From: Ailanthus altissimus
Taxonomy: Eukaryota > Streptophyta > Magnoliopsida > Sapindales > Simaroubaceae
Direction: 5' to 3'
DNA: 64,000 nt
NCBI GenBank assembly: GCA_946807835.1
Contig: OX327709.1
Location: forward strand, 20,089,501 to 20,153,500
Shown here: positions 11,600 to 24,566 of the stretch, in pieces
Position numbering within the stretch: position 1 is the first letter of the stretch
Layout of the letters: the number at the start of each line of letters is the position of its first letter
Position numbers and translations under genes: made by a program
The notes under the pieces: model-generated
Told to the model about the DNA's origin: nothing
The model's input: the letters and a program-made list of their open reading frames with translations, nothing else
Database searches by the model: none

Positions 11600-12293
11600 A
11601 GTGTGAGCAGATGTTTAAAAATCATCTTTAAAAAGAGTTGGAGTCAAGCCGATGAGTATAGGATATGCAGAGAAGATGCGAAGGTGCGGAAGAAGTGGAA
11701 GCACAAGAAATTGCATAGGCGCCGCGACACTGGATGAGATAGAGGATGGAGTGTTACGACGCTCTAGGTGTAGCACCGCAGCGCCTGAAATCCAGGTCCC
11801 AACATTGGAATTCTTAGATGATAGAGCCACAACGCTATAGGCAGAGGCTGCAACGCCTAGGAGCTGATAGTGCGATGCTGGTGCAACCAATTCAAAAATT
11901 AGTCTCCTTAGTTGTTTTAAGCACCTTATTTTGTTCCAACTTGAACTAGGTTTCTTAAGACATATTAAAGTATATATAAGAGCCTTATTTTGGCTTGAGA
12001 ATAGATCACAACATCATCATAACATGACACAAAAAAGATCAATTCAGATAACAATTGTTGCAATCCCTTGTAATGAGAGAAAGAGATTCTTTGTGAGTTC
12101 TTTCTAAGAGTTCTTTGTGAGTTCTTATTGATTCAATAATAAAAAGTAAGATATTGGTTTTCCATGGACGTAGGTAGTGCCGAACCACGTAAATTATTTA
12201 TATTCTTTCTTCTACCCTTTATTTCTTTATTATAGTTTCTTCATTGTTTTCTGCATTAATAATACTTATGTGAAGTGCTTCCGCTCAAAAAAC
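11600..12293 (+). mobile_element. Copia-1 5' LTR (left end uncertain)
   Basis: This lies immediately upstream of a primer-binding site at 12294. It contains a TATA box (TATATATAAG, 11971-11980) and an array of CAACGCC/GCACCGCAGCG-like words at 11700-11885. Near its end it has TTCCATGGACGTAGG-GTGCCGAACCACGTAAA, a signature I associate with plant copia LTR U5 regions. The left end is not defined: 11014-11599 is AT-rich with no clear TG start or target duplication. Confidence 0.5.
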
Positions 12294-12308
12294 TGGTATC
12301 AGAGTAAG
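12294..12308 (+). other. Primer-binding site of copia-1
   Basis: TGGTATCAGAGTAAGG is complementary to the 3' end of plant initiator-Met tRNA except at one or two positions (consensus TGGTATCAGAGC). It marks the start of the copia-1 internal region. Confidence 0.75.
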
Positions 12309-12339
12309 GTTATAGAAATCATAGTCATACCCAAGTATG

Positions 12340-12723
12340 AAGTAGAGAAATTCAATGGTACGAATGACGTCAATCTATAGAAGGTTAAAGTGACAGTATT
12401 ACTGGTGAGTCAAAGATTAGGCTCAGCCCTAGAAGAGACTACAGTTTCATCTAGCAAAGAAGAGAAGCTAGGGTCATTTAAGTCTAAAGAAGAGAGAAAA
12501 GACATTAAAAAAATAACTTAAGTATAATGGTTCTGTTATTGAGCGAGGAGGATTTGAGAGAGGTTGCTGGTGAGAAGACAATTAATTGTTTTTGGAAGAA
12601 GTTGGATGATTTTTATATAATAAAGTCATTAGCCAACCATACCATATAAAGAAGAAACTTTATCAGTTATCTATGTCAGAAGAGATGCTTATTAAAGACT
12701 ATATAGATATCTTTGATAGAACC
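12340..12723 (+). pseudogene. Copia-1 gag, N-terminal part
   Basis: The frame reads EKFNGTNDVNL-stop-KVKV..., matching the start of Tnt1/Tork-like gag (KFDGTN...LWKVKM). It continues through an SLANHTI-like block to MLIKDYIDIFD. Several stops and frameshifts are present. It stops at 12723, where Tekay-1 begins. The continuation of the same gag segment (FNKIIINLETIN) resumes at 35745. Confidence 0.7.
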
Positions 12724-14225
12724 TGACCTGTACCATTCTTAGAAATCGATGTGGGTTTTATGAAAAATTATGGACTATTAAACTTTTAATTCATTTCATC
12801 TTATACAACGAGGCTATAGGCCTCAACAAAAACTGCACACGTGTACATAATTTACAAAATATAATAACTCATGCAACTATGCGTATCACGGACCAATCTC
12901 AAAATATGAAGATTGTATCACATTGCACGATTTTCTACGACAACTTAGGAAAAATAGGGGAAAAAAAAATAAGAAAATAGTGTGTATATAGCTTAGTGAG
13001 TAGATATAATCTGAATATATTATATAATATATATGTACTATAAATAATAACTTCTTAATAATAATCTAATAATAAATAATACCACAGATAATGTACACGT
13101 AGAAATCTATAATACAAAATAATCATGAAATTGAATAATGACTCATCAATAAAACTGATCTGCAAATATGAGTTATCATAAAAATATGTATTAGAGTATA
13201 CTAGGAATCTAAAAATCAAAAAGTGTAAGTTGTCATATAATCTATTCTGAAGTTCAATATATATAACGTAGCTTTGGAAACATATACTATATATACACTG
13301 AAAATCACACCAAACTTGTACTAAAACAAAGCTGATTTAACTTGGCGGAGTAACTCACGCATAGGTAAAGCAAGAGATCTGAGCTGATTTAACCCGGTGG
13401 AATACTACATCGCTCGAGCAGAACAAACTAAACTAGTCTAACTTATAGGCAGAGCAACTACACTAAAGGGGAGGATACGTATCTGGTAGTTCAAAAATTA
13501 CTACTATAATATCGTAGAGGTATAATTATTTTGAAATAAATATTTTTCTGCAATGAATGCAATTATAAGCTATACTATAATAAATTCTAAAATATTTCTG
13601 TATATACTAATTAGCATAAATATTTATATGTCTGAAAATAAATTACGAATAAAATAAATCCGATAACGTGTAATCAAATTATAAACTGCTGTATTGAAAA
13701 CATATAAAAATTATATATAGTTATCCACTCATAAAAGTTCACTAATCCTGAGTTGGGTCTGAATTTTAAGGTCATATGGTATAAATATATATTGTTAGTA
13801 ATTGTATAGATTTAAAAATTGAAACAAAAATATTCTAATTTCACGAAGATATTACCCCTTCAGCCACTGGGTATAAATTTATCTCCTCACACTCATTTTT
13901 TTTTGTAATTTTCCTTTATTTTTTTCTCCTCTTCATCTTTTTTCATTCTTTCTCCCTCTGGCTTCTCTTCTTTTTTCTTTTTCTTTTCTTTTTCTAATCT
14001 TCTCCCTTTCCCTTCATTGCGGCTTTTTTTCTTTTCTTTTTTTATTCTTTCTTTTTCTCATTCGATTTCAATTTTGCTTCTTCATTTTTTTAGCTTCAAA
14101 TGAAGCAAAAAAACCAAAAAAAACTTTAGAGGCAGTTGCACCGCTTAGCTATTTTGTTTTATTTTATTCATTCTTTTTCTTTTTCTGGCCATTAACCCCC
14201 TTATAAAGCAAACATGTGTATTACA
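12724..14225 (-). mobile_element. Tekay-1 3' LTR
   Basis: The 1502-bp repeat aligns end to end with the two halves of the 5' LTR (413 plus 1082 bp). Read on the minus strand it starts TGTAATACACATGTTTGC at 14225. Just upstream on that strand (14226-14260) is the Tekay-type motif GGACGAAATTCTTATAAAGG, which holds the polypurine tract (AAAGGAAGAGAA). Confidence 0.85.
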
Positions 14226-14565
14226 ATTCTCTTCCTTTATAAGAATTTCGTCCTCGAAATTCATATACCTGTCTGGAATAAATATAGATACTGAACTCTT
14301 ATTTGATTCTCATGCTTCCATGTAGTCACTTCCACTACATGATTTCTCTATAAGACTTTAACCAAAAGAATAGTCTTATTACGTAATACTTGCTGGTGAT
14401 AGTCTAATATCTGAACAGGCTCCTTGTCATATGTCAAGTTTGCTCTCAACTAAACTAGTTGAGTGTCTAGAATATGAGAAATGTAAGGTATATACTTCCA
14501 TAACATAGAAACATGAAACAAATCATGAATGCATGACAACTCAGGTGATAATGCTAAGTGATAAG
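14226..14565 (-). pseudogene. Tekay-1 integrase C-terminal/chromodomain remnant
   Basis: On the minus strand, next to the R-family LTR, the frame reads YHLALSPELSCIHDLFHVSM. This is the conserved block after the integrase core of Tekay-type elements (YRLALPPELS-IHNVFHVSML). It directly continues the pattern at 16568 and above once the 2-kb LTR insertion is disregarded. The remainder toward 14226 is too degraded to delimit a chromodomain. Confidence 0.7.
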
Positions 14566-16567
14566 TGTTAAAAATGGTACTTACGTGCTATTATAATATT
14601 GTATGATTATTAAATTTTTTAATATTTATATATTGGGCATTTCAAATAAAATTGCTAATATAAATATATATGGTAAGATGCTTGTAGCATTTTAGATATT
14701 GCATGATCAGAAGGAGTTTAGATCTGTCTAAAGAAGTTTAGACCAGGAATAAGAATTAGTAATGTTAAGAGTTATAATTACTAAGACTTAGCAGATTATA
14801 AGAGTCAGTGAAATCTAAAAAGTTATAATCTTGGCTGAAATAGAATAAAGACCTAAGGGTATATTAATAATGACATAGTTGCAAAGGGTTGCAAATAGTG
14901 TTAAAAAATGTCATTGTGCAAGTATATTCTCGAACATCATATTCCTTATCTATTTTTATTGATGCGGGTCTGTCAATGAAAACCTTATTTAGTATAGATC
15001 AGTGTATGTTTGTATCTAGATAGTCTAGATGATTAGTCTTAGTAGACCATAAGTTTAGTAGAAGCTCGTATAGATATACATGTATTTAGTGAGGACTAGA
15101 TACTGAACATGCTTAATTAGGACCTATAATAGACATCCCATAAAGCCGTCAATGGAGGGTCTTTTTGAGTTGAGTAGTATTCGTCGTCCCTTGACCTGAG
15201 CACTACGGTGGACTTATGAGTGATCCACCATACTTAGGTTCCACACATGTTAGAGATCTTTCATAGTCTGACCGTTGGGTGTCGCTGGTATGGTCTGATG
15301 CTCATAGAGTTCGGTGTGTATAGATATGGGATTCGTTAGCTCATATGGGTGAGTTGTATATCTAGATGCTCCAAGATTGTATTCTAGAATATTTTATGGC
15401 CATAAATAATATACCTAAAAAAGAGTTTCCTGTAGGAAAAATAATATCGCAAAAGTATTTGCGGATATTATTTACGGGAATACAAATCTGGAGATAAGTT
15501 CACAGTTAAGCATATGAAAATTTGACCGTGTTGATCTATGTCTCTGCTCTTCTAGGACATTTATAATAGAGGGATTATACAATTGTGTATTAATCTCAAC
15601 TTGTATAGTTTAATGCACATATTGTTATTTTCATAACGTGTATGTGTGATGTTGTTTATAGACTTACATAAGAGTTTCGTAAGATAAACGGGTGTGAACC
15701 TAGGGAGTCTCACTATATGAAGTATACTCGTTATGCACTAGGGTAGTGCACCGAATCAAATGGTTCGATTTGAAAAGTTTTTAAAAAGTAGGAATTGTTT
15801 TAGGGTTTCTCGAGGAATTATTAGGGTTTGAGTGTTAAGTCTAGGATGTTGGCAAGTGGGACTTGCTATTTCATCCATTCATTGGGTGCCACATGTCATG
15901 CCATTAATTTTTAATGGTATAACACGTGACATAATATTAATGGCAATTTAATATTACCATTTGAAACAAAGAATTCGGCTAAGTTAAAGTATAACTAAAA
16001 GGTGGCCTTGCAATGCTTTTCCCAAGCAAGTGGTGGCATTAAAATAAAAGGCATTTGGCCACTCTTTGTACTCTTATAACTACTTAAATCAACACCTTGC
16101 CACTAACTATTTGAATCAAGCATAAGGTACATTTTTACTTCTCAAATTCACAGCACCTTATGCTGAGTTGTATAACTATTAAGTTGATTTTGGTTGGCTA
16201 TAGTGGCGGCAGTTTATGCTATATAAATGAGCCAAATGTCATTTGTTTATTCAAGTCAAGTAAGGTGTAATAATGTTATTAATCAAATAAACACTATTAC
16301 TTAGTAAAGGCCGAGAGATAATTAGAAGCAAAAGTTGCTTCAAGTAACACATTCTCACAAAGAAAAATAAGGCTACCATTTTAGCTTAAGAAATCTCATC
16401 ATATCCTGGACTAAAATTACTAAAAGCACGCTTTAAAGGTAAGCTCATTGTTATCTCAGTAATGTAATGTGATATGTTTTAATATTCTACTGCGTATATT
16501 TTGCATAAATGATGTGTAAATATTTAAATTAAATGTATACACTTACCTTACGCACAACACACTTTCA
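14566..16567 (+). mobile_element. R-family solo LTR, copy B, in Tekay-1 pol
   Basis: The 2002-bp unit starts TGTTAAAAATGGTACTTACG and ends CACAACACACTTTCA. The flanking 5-mers ATAAG (14561-14565) and GTAAA (16568-16572) are a diverged target duplication. The internal blocks GCGGGTCTGTCAATGA and GGTCTGATGCTCATAG match copies C, D and E. The Tekay-1 integrase frame stops at one side and resumes at the other, which fixes both ends. Non-coding. Confidence 0.8.
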
Positions 16568-18360
16568 GTAAACAATCACACCAACCTTTAAATAATCTCA
16601 TATGACCCAATATATCAAGGACTTAAGTTTTCCCGTTTTTCAAAATGAAGCACACCCTTCAATAGAAATATCAGTAAGAAGACTCTGTCTCTTATTGCAA
16701 ACTCAATCTGTCTGTGGCGTTTATCTGCATAACTCTTATATTTGTCTTGAATTATTTTGAGTCTATCTCTGATAATACTAATATTCTCGTTAATGACCTA
16801 GATAATCTCTGGACCCAACAATTTTCGTTCTCCAATCTCAACCCAATAAATTGAAGTTCTGTATTTTCTTTCATATAAAGCCTGATACGGCGCCATTTGA
16901 ATACTAAACTGATAATTATTATTATATGCAAACTCTATCAATGGTAAACAATCATCTCAGATACTTTTAAGCTGTAATATACAGGCTCTGAGCATGTCAT
17001 TTAATATTTGTATAGTTCTTTCTGACTGACCATCTATTTAAGGATAAAAGTTATACTAAAATTTATCTTTGTGCCCAAGGCCTTTTGCAATTTAGGCTAG
17101 AATTTAGAAGTGAATCGAGAATCTCTATCTGATCCAATGGATATTGGAGCCTCATATAACTGTACAATCTCACTTACATATAAACAAGCCAGCCTATCTA
17201 ATGAGTACAAAATCTTATAAGATAGAGAATGAGCTGACTTTGTAAGTCGATCAACAATTACCCAAATACTATCATGACTACTTCGAGTACATGGAAGCCC
17301 AACAAAAAAAATCTATAGTGATATGCTCCCACTTCCACTTAGGAATTAAAAGTGGTTGAGATAATCCTATTAGCCTTTGATATTCTGCTTTAACCTGCTA
17401 ACAAATTAGGTAGTGAGATACAAACTCTGAAATCTCTCTTTTCATACCCTACCACCAATAATGCTCAGTCAGGATACAATATATCTCAGTGCTACTTGAA
17501 TGCAAAGCATAAGTTGAGCTATGAGTTTCTTCTAAAATCTATTTCTTTAACTCAAAGTTATTCGGAACACAAAGCCTGTTAACCATAACTAATGTCCCAT
17601 TAGCTTTCAACATTAACAATCCATATTCCATCCCTTACTTCTTGCTTAGTTTAACTAAAATAAGATCCTAATTTTGCATGTCTTGAATCTAGTCAATCAA
17701 CATAGGCCTAACTTGAAAATGTGCTAGAAGAACGCCAAACTCATCCATAGAAAATTCAACCCCATAGATTTTAATTAAACTAACAATAGAAGATAAGTCA
17801 CTTTTAAATGAACTAAAGAGCTAGAAGAAAGTCACTTTCAAATAAGCTAAAGAGCTAAAAGACTTCCTGGTGAGTGCATTTGCTACCATATTCATCTTGC
17901 CTGGATGATATTCAATTGTACAGTCATAATCATTTTATCAGCTCTAACCAGCTCTATTGTTTCAGATTCATATTTTTCTGTGTGAACAAGTACTTCAAAC
18001 TCTTGTGATTAGTGAAGATTTAACATGTGATACCACATAAATAATGTCTCCAAATCTTCTAGGTAAACACTATTGCTACCAATTGTAAATAATAGATTAG
18101 ATAATTTAACTCATGCTTCTTAAGTTATCTAGAAGTATAGGCTGTCACATTCTCATACTACATCAACATACATCCCTGTCAAAAAGCATCGCTATAAATT
18201 ATTAATTCTTTGGTGCTGGATAGAAGTATGAAACCAGAAGCTAAAGTCAATTTGTTCTTCAGTTCTTGAAAATTATGTTAACATTCATCTATTCACTAAA
18301 ATTTTACATTCTTTCTGGTCAGCTTTGTCAATGGTGCAATAATTTTAAATAAGTCTTTAA
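16568..18360 (-). pseudogene. Tekay-1 RNase H and integrase region
   Basis: Minus-strand translation in shifting frames gives integrase signatures: DRLTKSAHSLSYK-YSLDRLA near 17150-17250, the block VSEIVQLYEAPISIGSDRDS near 17105-17180, and RYIGSYEII near 16590-16620. RNase H lies further right. There are many stops. The strand and order (RT to the right, integrase to the left) fit a minus-strand gypsy pol. Confidence 0.7.
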
Positions 18361-19199
18361 CAAATCTTTGTTAATAAACTGCCAACCTAAGGAAACTTCT
18401 AACTTTCGTTACATTGGTTGATCGCTCCCAATTTATCATGGCTTCAATATTTTTGAAGATCCTCATAAATTCTATCAGTTGGGATTACATGGTCTAAAAA
18501 TGCAACTTTGTCAAACCAGAACTGAACTTTACTAAATTTAACATATAAATATTTATTTCTTAAAGTCTGAAAAACTATCTTCAAATGCTCTGCATGTTTA
18601 TTTATATTCTATGGATGTATAAGGATGTCATCAATGAATACTATAAAAAAACTGATCAAGATAAAGAAAGAACATCATGTTCATAAGATCCATGAATGCA
18701 ACTAGAGTATTGGTCAACCCAAATGGCATTACTAAAAATTTATAATGCCCATATCAAGTGCTGGAGGCAGTCTTAGATATATCAGTATCTTTGATTTTTA
18801 ATTAATGATACTCTGATCATAGATCAATCTTTGAGAATGCTTTTGCACCTTGTAACTAATCAAATAAATCATCAATCAAGTGAGTAGGTACTTGTTGCAT
18901 ATAGTGACTTTATTCAGGTCCCGATAATCAATACTTAGCCTCAGGGTTCCATCTATTTTTTTAATAAATAATACTGGTGCTTCTTATGGCAATAGACTAG
19001 ATTTACTGAAATACTTATCTACTAATTCTTGTGACCAAGTTTTCAATTCTGTTAACTCTAATGTGGCCATTCTATATGGTGCTCTAGAGATAGAAGTTAT
19101 GCTTGGAACTAAATCAATAACAAAATCAATCTCTCTATATAGTGGCAAACCTGGAAGACCTTCAGGAAATATATTTGAAAAATCTCTAACCAACGTAAA
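18361..19199 (-). pseudogene. Tekay-1 reverse transcriptase, N-terminal part
   Basis: The right end reads LVRDFSNIFPEGLPGLP and APYRMATLEL, the conserved lead-in to Tekay-type RT. Further left, [18 protein letters not shown] appears near 18660-18730. Stops and frameshifts are present. Upstream on the minus strand the protein is cut by R-family LTR copy C; the missing preceding residues (HVIDIRVSGVKLEDI) are found at 21279-21330. Confidence 0.8.
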
Positions 19200-21274
19200 A
19201 GTTAGGGTTGGTGCTTACGTGTCATCCCTGAATGTACATATACTTGTGTATTTATATAAGTGTACATTCTCATTAAATCACTAATACCTATTTATATGGT
19301 ATTTTGCATGTAACGTTACAGACATTGTAGATTTAAAGGAGTTCAGATCAGATCTAAAGAGTTTAGATAAGGGCTCATAATTAGCTATGCTGAGACATAT
19401 AATTGCTAAATGTTAGCACAATTAAGTGTTAGTTGGTTATAATACTCAGCAGATCCAAGAGTTGGAGCCTTGTCTGTAATGGGACATAGACCTGGGAATA
19501 TACTAGTAATTGCATAGTTGCAAGAGTTGTAATCGGGTGCCAGAAAATGCAAGTTGCGCAAGTATGTTCTCGAATAATTATCCTTGATCTATTTCTGCCG
19601 ATGCGGGTCTGTCGGTGGATACCCTTTTATACATAGATTAGCATATGTCATACCTATCAGGTATAGATGGTCGTTCCTGATCGACTGTGAGCTTGGAGCT
19701 CCTATTGACATATGGGTATCCAGTTAGGACTGGATATAGAACAGACTCACGAGGGCCTCTGATAGACATTTAATGCAAGCCATCAACAGAGGGTCCTCTC
19801 GAGTTGAGTAGTATACGTGGTCCTTTGACCTGAGTGCCATGGTGGGCTTATAAGTGATCCACCATACTTTAGTTCCACGCATGTCACAAACCTTTCATAA
19901 TGTGACTGCTGGGTGTCACTGGGTATGGTCCGATGCTTATGGAGTCCAGTGCATACAGATATAGAATCCGACAGCTCCCATATAAAGTTTGATATCCAGA
20001 TGCTTCGAGACTGTATCTTAAAAAGTCTTGTGACTACAAGCAATCATCCCGGGAAAGAGTTCCGTCAGGGTCAAATAATATGGCAAAGGAGTTTACGCAT
20101 ATTGTTCATTGAGATATAAGTCTGGAGATAGGACATGGATGAGCACAAGGGGATTTGAAGGTGATAATCTATATCCCTGCACATCCAGGATATTATGATG
20201 GAAGGACTATACGTATGCGTTGTAACCTCAGCTTGCATGGTTCAACGCGCTGATTTGTATATCTGTGACGTGTGCGTAGGGCATTGCTCACGGACTCATA
20301 GAATAGTTCCATTTGACGAATCGGGCGTAAGACCTACGGAGGCTCGCGATATGGAGTGTACTCATTGTGCACTCGGACAGCGTGCCAGATTAAATTATTT
20401 AATTTAGCAATATTTAGCAATTTCACGAGAATACGTGCGTGTCTGTATTTAAGTGTTAAATACAATAATTAGTTAATAATTATTATTTATTAATGGTATA
20501 ATAACACGTAGCGTATTGTGGACTCTCAGTTGAGTTTACCTAAGTATGGGATTTGGTGGGACCTACTAAAGGGTAAACTTGGTAACTATTCATGAGGGGC
20601 AAAATAGTCATTTCTCAATTTAATTATTTAATAGTTAAATAATCAAATATATTTCTTTTTATATATATAATTATATATTATATTATTATTTATATTATAT
20701 AATATTTTATATTATAAATTTTTATTATATTATATATATATATATATATATAAAGCAAAAGAAAGAAAGAGATGGAATTTGGCCAAATGGCCGAGGGAGA
20801 GACAGAAAAGAAATGGAGAGAAAGGAAAGGAAGAAGGGAAGAAGAAGAAAAAAAAAAGGTGAGGGAAAATGAAATTGTTTCATTTTCCCTATGCTTCCAA
20901 TTGGAGCAATTATGAATTGCTTCAAATTTTCATTTTTTATCCTTTTGGAGAAAAGGATATAAATTCACTCTCGGCCATTTTGGGGATTAAGAGTTAATCT
21001 CAGGCTGAATATAGAGTTGCTGTTTTAGCTCACCAAGCCCACCGTGTTGGTGACTAGAACTGCACACGCGTTGGTCTCCATGCGGACTCCAGAAAAATAC
21101 GTGTATAACGTTACACGTTATGGTGAGTTCTCTAACCAATTAATATGTTAATGTGATTAATATATTAAATTTATTATGTTTATTGCAAAATTTATATATT
21201 TTTGCTGCGTTAGGCAATAAACACAATTGTACATGCATACACCCACGTGCTTTAGATCCTCCGCCCACAACACA
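19200..21274 (+). mobile_element. R-family solo LTR, copy C, in Tekay-1 pol
   Basis: This begins (A)GTTAGGGTTGGTGCTTACG, matching the TGTTAGAATTGGTGCTTACG start of copy E, and ends CCCACAACACA. The flanks GTAAA and (A)TAAT are a decayed target duplication. Tekay-1 protein reads up to each edge (VKLEDI on the right, LVRDF on the left). It contains a long AT microsatellite at 20727-20752. Non-coding; a 70-aa frame at 20195-20407 is an accident of the LTR. Confidence 0.75.
20727..20752. repeat. (TA)n microsatellite
   Basis: About 13 uninterrupted TA units sit within LTR copy C. A purine-rich stretch (20753-20870) follows. Confidence 0.9.
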
Positions 21275-22690
21275 TAATATCTTCTAATTTAACTCCACTG
21301 ACTCTGATATCAATGACATGTGCCACATAGCCTAAACATCATTTTTCCGAGCAACCGTCTAGCAGTTATAGTAAATATAACACATGATAGAAGAATTTGT
21401 CACTCTCCACAAAAAATATATAAATATATTAGGCTCTATATATCTTCTAAATATTACCTTATTTCGAAAATAGTTTGTGGTAGTATAATGATTTGTTAAC
21501 TAATCCATCCTAATTATCTTATTAAATTTATGTATATATCAAGAGTAATTAGATCCGTTACCATCTTACTCCTACTGATTTTGATAACGCACCTCTGAAA
21601 TATACTTTTAGCTAATAATGATTCTATAATCAATGTGACTATTACCCTGACTCTTTATATTACTTTCAAAAAATAGAGATATAAAACTATGGACAGAACT
21701 CTCTCTTTGTCCTCTTGATAACATAGGGCTCTGACAAAGGTACTGACCACTCGAATATCATGTATATGTTGTCTCTCCTCTAGGTGCTCTACTACTACTA
21801 GATCTGATTACTTAGCTCTATGTCTATGTTAGGCTTCTATCAAATCTCATTGCAACCTTGACTAACTCACTAAAATCATTGTGCCCCATGACTGTGACTA
21901 TTATCTTGATATTGCCTTTAAGGGCTTGTTCAAATCTCTTACATTTATTCCTCTCATTCTACACTGCATATGGGGTGGATCTTAATAACTCTATAAACCG
22001 ATTCTTATACTCTTCCATTGTCATTAATCCTTACTCTAGTTTAAAGAACTTACTAGCTTGGATGTCTTGACAAACCATAGAAAAGAATTTAGCATTAAAC
22101 TCTTTACAAAAATTAACCCAACTAATCACTCTTTAATATCTACTTGAAATTGATGTCTATAAATGATATGCTCCATCCTCACATAAAAATGTGGCATCAC
22201 TAGTACATATCATAACATCAAATATTCACTCTATTATAGTTAGCCATGACTTTACTTCAACACATATATAGTGTCTAAAACATTCTCTGCTAAACTGCGA
22301 ACACACTTAATTGTGTTCTCTCTTTTTGGTTGCTTGTATGCCTATCTCTTTACCACAACTATATAACTAACTGAGCAAGTCCATCTATAGACTGCTCTAA
22401 AGTGGTTCTATCAAGCTATCCAAGTGTATGATATATCTCATATTGTATCACTAATTAAGGGTGCAACTGCTTTATAATAAGGTTAGGCGAGTTTGAATCC
22501 TAGGTTCAGAGGAATTGATTTAGCTACCTTATCTCTAATAGTTTCCTTATTTCTCTCTGGTACAAAGGAAAAACCTGGTTCAGCCACAAGTTTCGTGCGA
22601 GATTGGCTACGTGAACTTATGATGAAAATCTATAAAATGCTTTAAAATGTCTTTAATATGCATGCATCATGTCATGGTCTAAAGAATCTA
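21275..22690 (-). pseudogene. Tekay-1 gag and protease region
   Basis: On the minus strand 21858-22070 reads ASKFFKLE-stop-GLMTMEEYKNRF, then RFEQALKGNIK and GHNDFSELVKVAMRFD. These are standard blocks of Tekay-type gag (retrotransposon gag domain). Near 21279-21345 the C-LGYVAHVIDIRVSGV block marks the end of the protease/linker region. Stops interrupt it throughout. Confidence 0.75.
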
Positions 22691-22696
22691 AAATTG

Positions 22697-22711
22697 TACT
22701 TTAATACCAAA
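22697..22711 (-). other. Tekay-1 primer-binding site (decayed)
   Basis: Read on the minus strand, TTGGTATTAAAGTAC follows the end of the 5' LTR after two bases. It resembles the initiator-Met primer site TGGTATCAGAGC with two or more substitutions. Confidence 0.5.
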
Positions 22712-22712
22712 C

Positions 22713-23125
22713 TGACAGGCCCAACCCGACCCCTCCTTAGAAATTAAGGCAAATTCTATGAAAAACTGTGGACTATAAAATTCTTAACTCATTTCATCTG
22801 ATATAACAAGGCTACATGCTTTAACAAAACTATACATATGTACATAATTTAAAAAACATAATAGCTTTACAGTTATGCATATCATATGTCAACCTTAAAA
22901 TGAGAAGATTGTATCACATTGCATAATTTTCTATGATAACATGGGAAAAATAGAAAAAAGGTGAGCTTACGGCTCAGTGTTGGACATAATATGAAAATAT
23001 TATATAATATATATGTACTATAAATAATAGCTTCTTAATAATAATAATCTAATAATAAATAATACTATATATAATATACACGTAGAAATCTATAATATAA
23101 AATAATCATGAAACTGAATACTGAG
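22713..23125 (-). mobile_element. Tekay-1 5' LTR, part beside the primer site
   Basis: This aligns to 12724-13145 and begins TGACAGGCCCAACC on the plus strand. It is interrupted at 23125 by the Athila-type element. The rest of this LTR is 34663-35744. Confidence 0.85.
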
Positions 23126-24551
23126 TGACATGTCTAGTGTATAAGAGTTTATTTCCAAGTACAGGATTGTTGAAGTAATAAATAATCCGGTGAGAACGGG
23201 GTCGATCCGCAAGGAAGTGAAATTAAAATTACAAACTATAAATACTTTAAAGACAATTAAAGTAGTATAAGATATTTGTAAATAATAATTCAATTAACCA
23301 ATTAAAATAAAAGTTAAGGTTAGAGGGATCTACTCTTGGCATATGAAATAAGAATATATTCAACTCTTTTTATAATTCAATTAGAATTCTCACACAAAGG
23401 ATGTTTCAATCGTAAGATATAACAATTAAAGTTCATCACCATTTATATATAAACTTGTATTTATTTCTTTTAATTATTATACACCAAATCTTATAAATGA
23501 GTTCAAGTATTTATTATGCCAATCTTTATATTTGTCTACAATAAATCAAGATTCCCACTTTACAAGAAAGAATATATATACCGAATCTTGTAAATGGTTT
23601 CAAAAATTTATTGTGCCAACTATAAAATTTGTCTATAATAAATTAAGATACACCACTTTAAAAGAAATGGTATTACTATTGTAAATAAAATAAATACATC
23701 ATATATATATTTGTATAACTTAAGAATGAAACATTAAATTTATGAATAAGAGTTATGCATATCTTATTACCTTGCCAAGAGTTTCACCATTTCACCTTAG
23801 TAAAAAATAAATTACTTGGACATAATAAAACTAAAGAAAAAGAAGAAATATGGAAGAACAGATAACATGACTTTAGAATAGTAAATAAAAGAAATAATAC
23901 TACAAAGAGATAATACAAAAGACAAGTGTTTTGAACTAAAATATAGCTCTCTAATTATATGTTTTGGGTATAAACAGGCCACTTATTTATAGAAAAACAT
24001 GGATAAATTAAGACAAATGAAGAGGAAACTACTTGGATGATAAAAGTCAAGAAATGTGGCAACTAATTTGCATTGATTATCATTAATACACCTACTTGAT
24101 TGTCTAATTTAGAATTGATGTGGTTCAAATTAGCTTTCAATAAAAAATCAAAGTTTTAGATAAGTCTCTTATCTTTTCGAATTGAGTTATTTGATACATA
24201 TTAGATATGTAGTTTTATAGTTATGGGTTAAATACTGATGACTGTTTGGACTGAGCCTATAGTGCAGATCAATTATATTATAAGCCATTTTCACTCATTA
24301 AACGCTCAAATTTTAAATGCCTTGTAATACAATACATTAACCCATTGGGTCAGCTATTCACAGGATCAAGAATCACTCTAATTGAATTCTTAGGTAGAAA
24401 GTTATGTCTATTTTATCAAACTTACCATAAAACAATTAAAAGCTAATTAGGTACAATATTATAAACATTCTTAAGTTTTGTGTAGGGGGGGACAGTAATA
24501 CAAAAAATGATGTAAAACCCTTATTAAATATGTAATTTTAAGTGTTTATCA
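23126..24551 (-). mobile_element. Athila element 3' LTR
   Basis: This 1426-bp LTR starts TGACATGTCTAG on the plus strand and ends GTTTATCA. It is clearly similar along its whole length to 33234-34662 but with many point differences, so the insertion is old. Confidence 0.85.
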
Positions 24552-24566
24552 CCCCCCCCCCCCCAA
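24552..24566 (-). other. Athila polypurine tract with a 13-G run
   Basis: The plus strand has thirteen consecutive C (24552-24564) immediately inside the 3' LTR. On the coding strand this is CCAGTTGGGGG..., the usual Athila polypurine tract that primes plus-strand DNA synthesis. A second C run (25741-25748), followed by AACTAAATTGAGACATTG, marks a related motif 1.2 kb upstream. Confidence 0.75.

Noticed and set aside
12294..12308. tRNA genes at the TGGTATCAGAG sites (1396, 12294, 22697, 40276, 56530)
   Set aside because: Only the 3' terminal complement of initiator-Met tRNA is present, directly inside LTRs; no cloverleaf around them.
20195..20407. 70-codon Cys-rich frame as a small secreted peptide
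   Set aside because: It falls within the R-family LTR and is not open in the other copies of that LTR.
24552..24564. Run of 13 C as a sequencing or assembly artefact
   Set aside because: It sits exactly at the expected position of the Athila polypurine tract, and a second C run occurs at 25741; its length may still be inexact.
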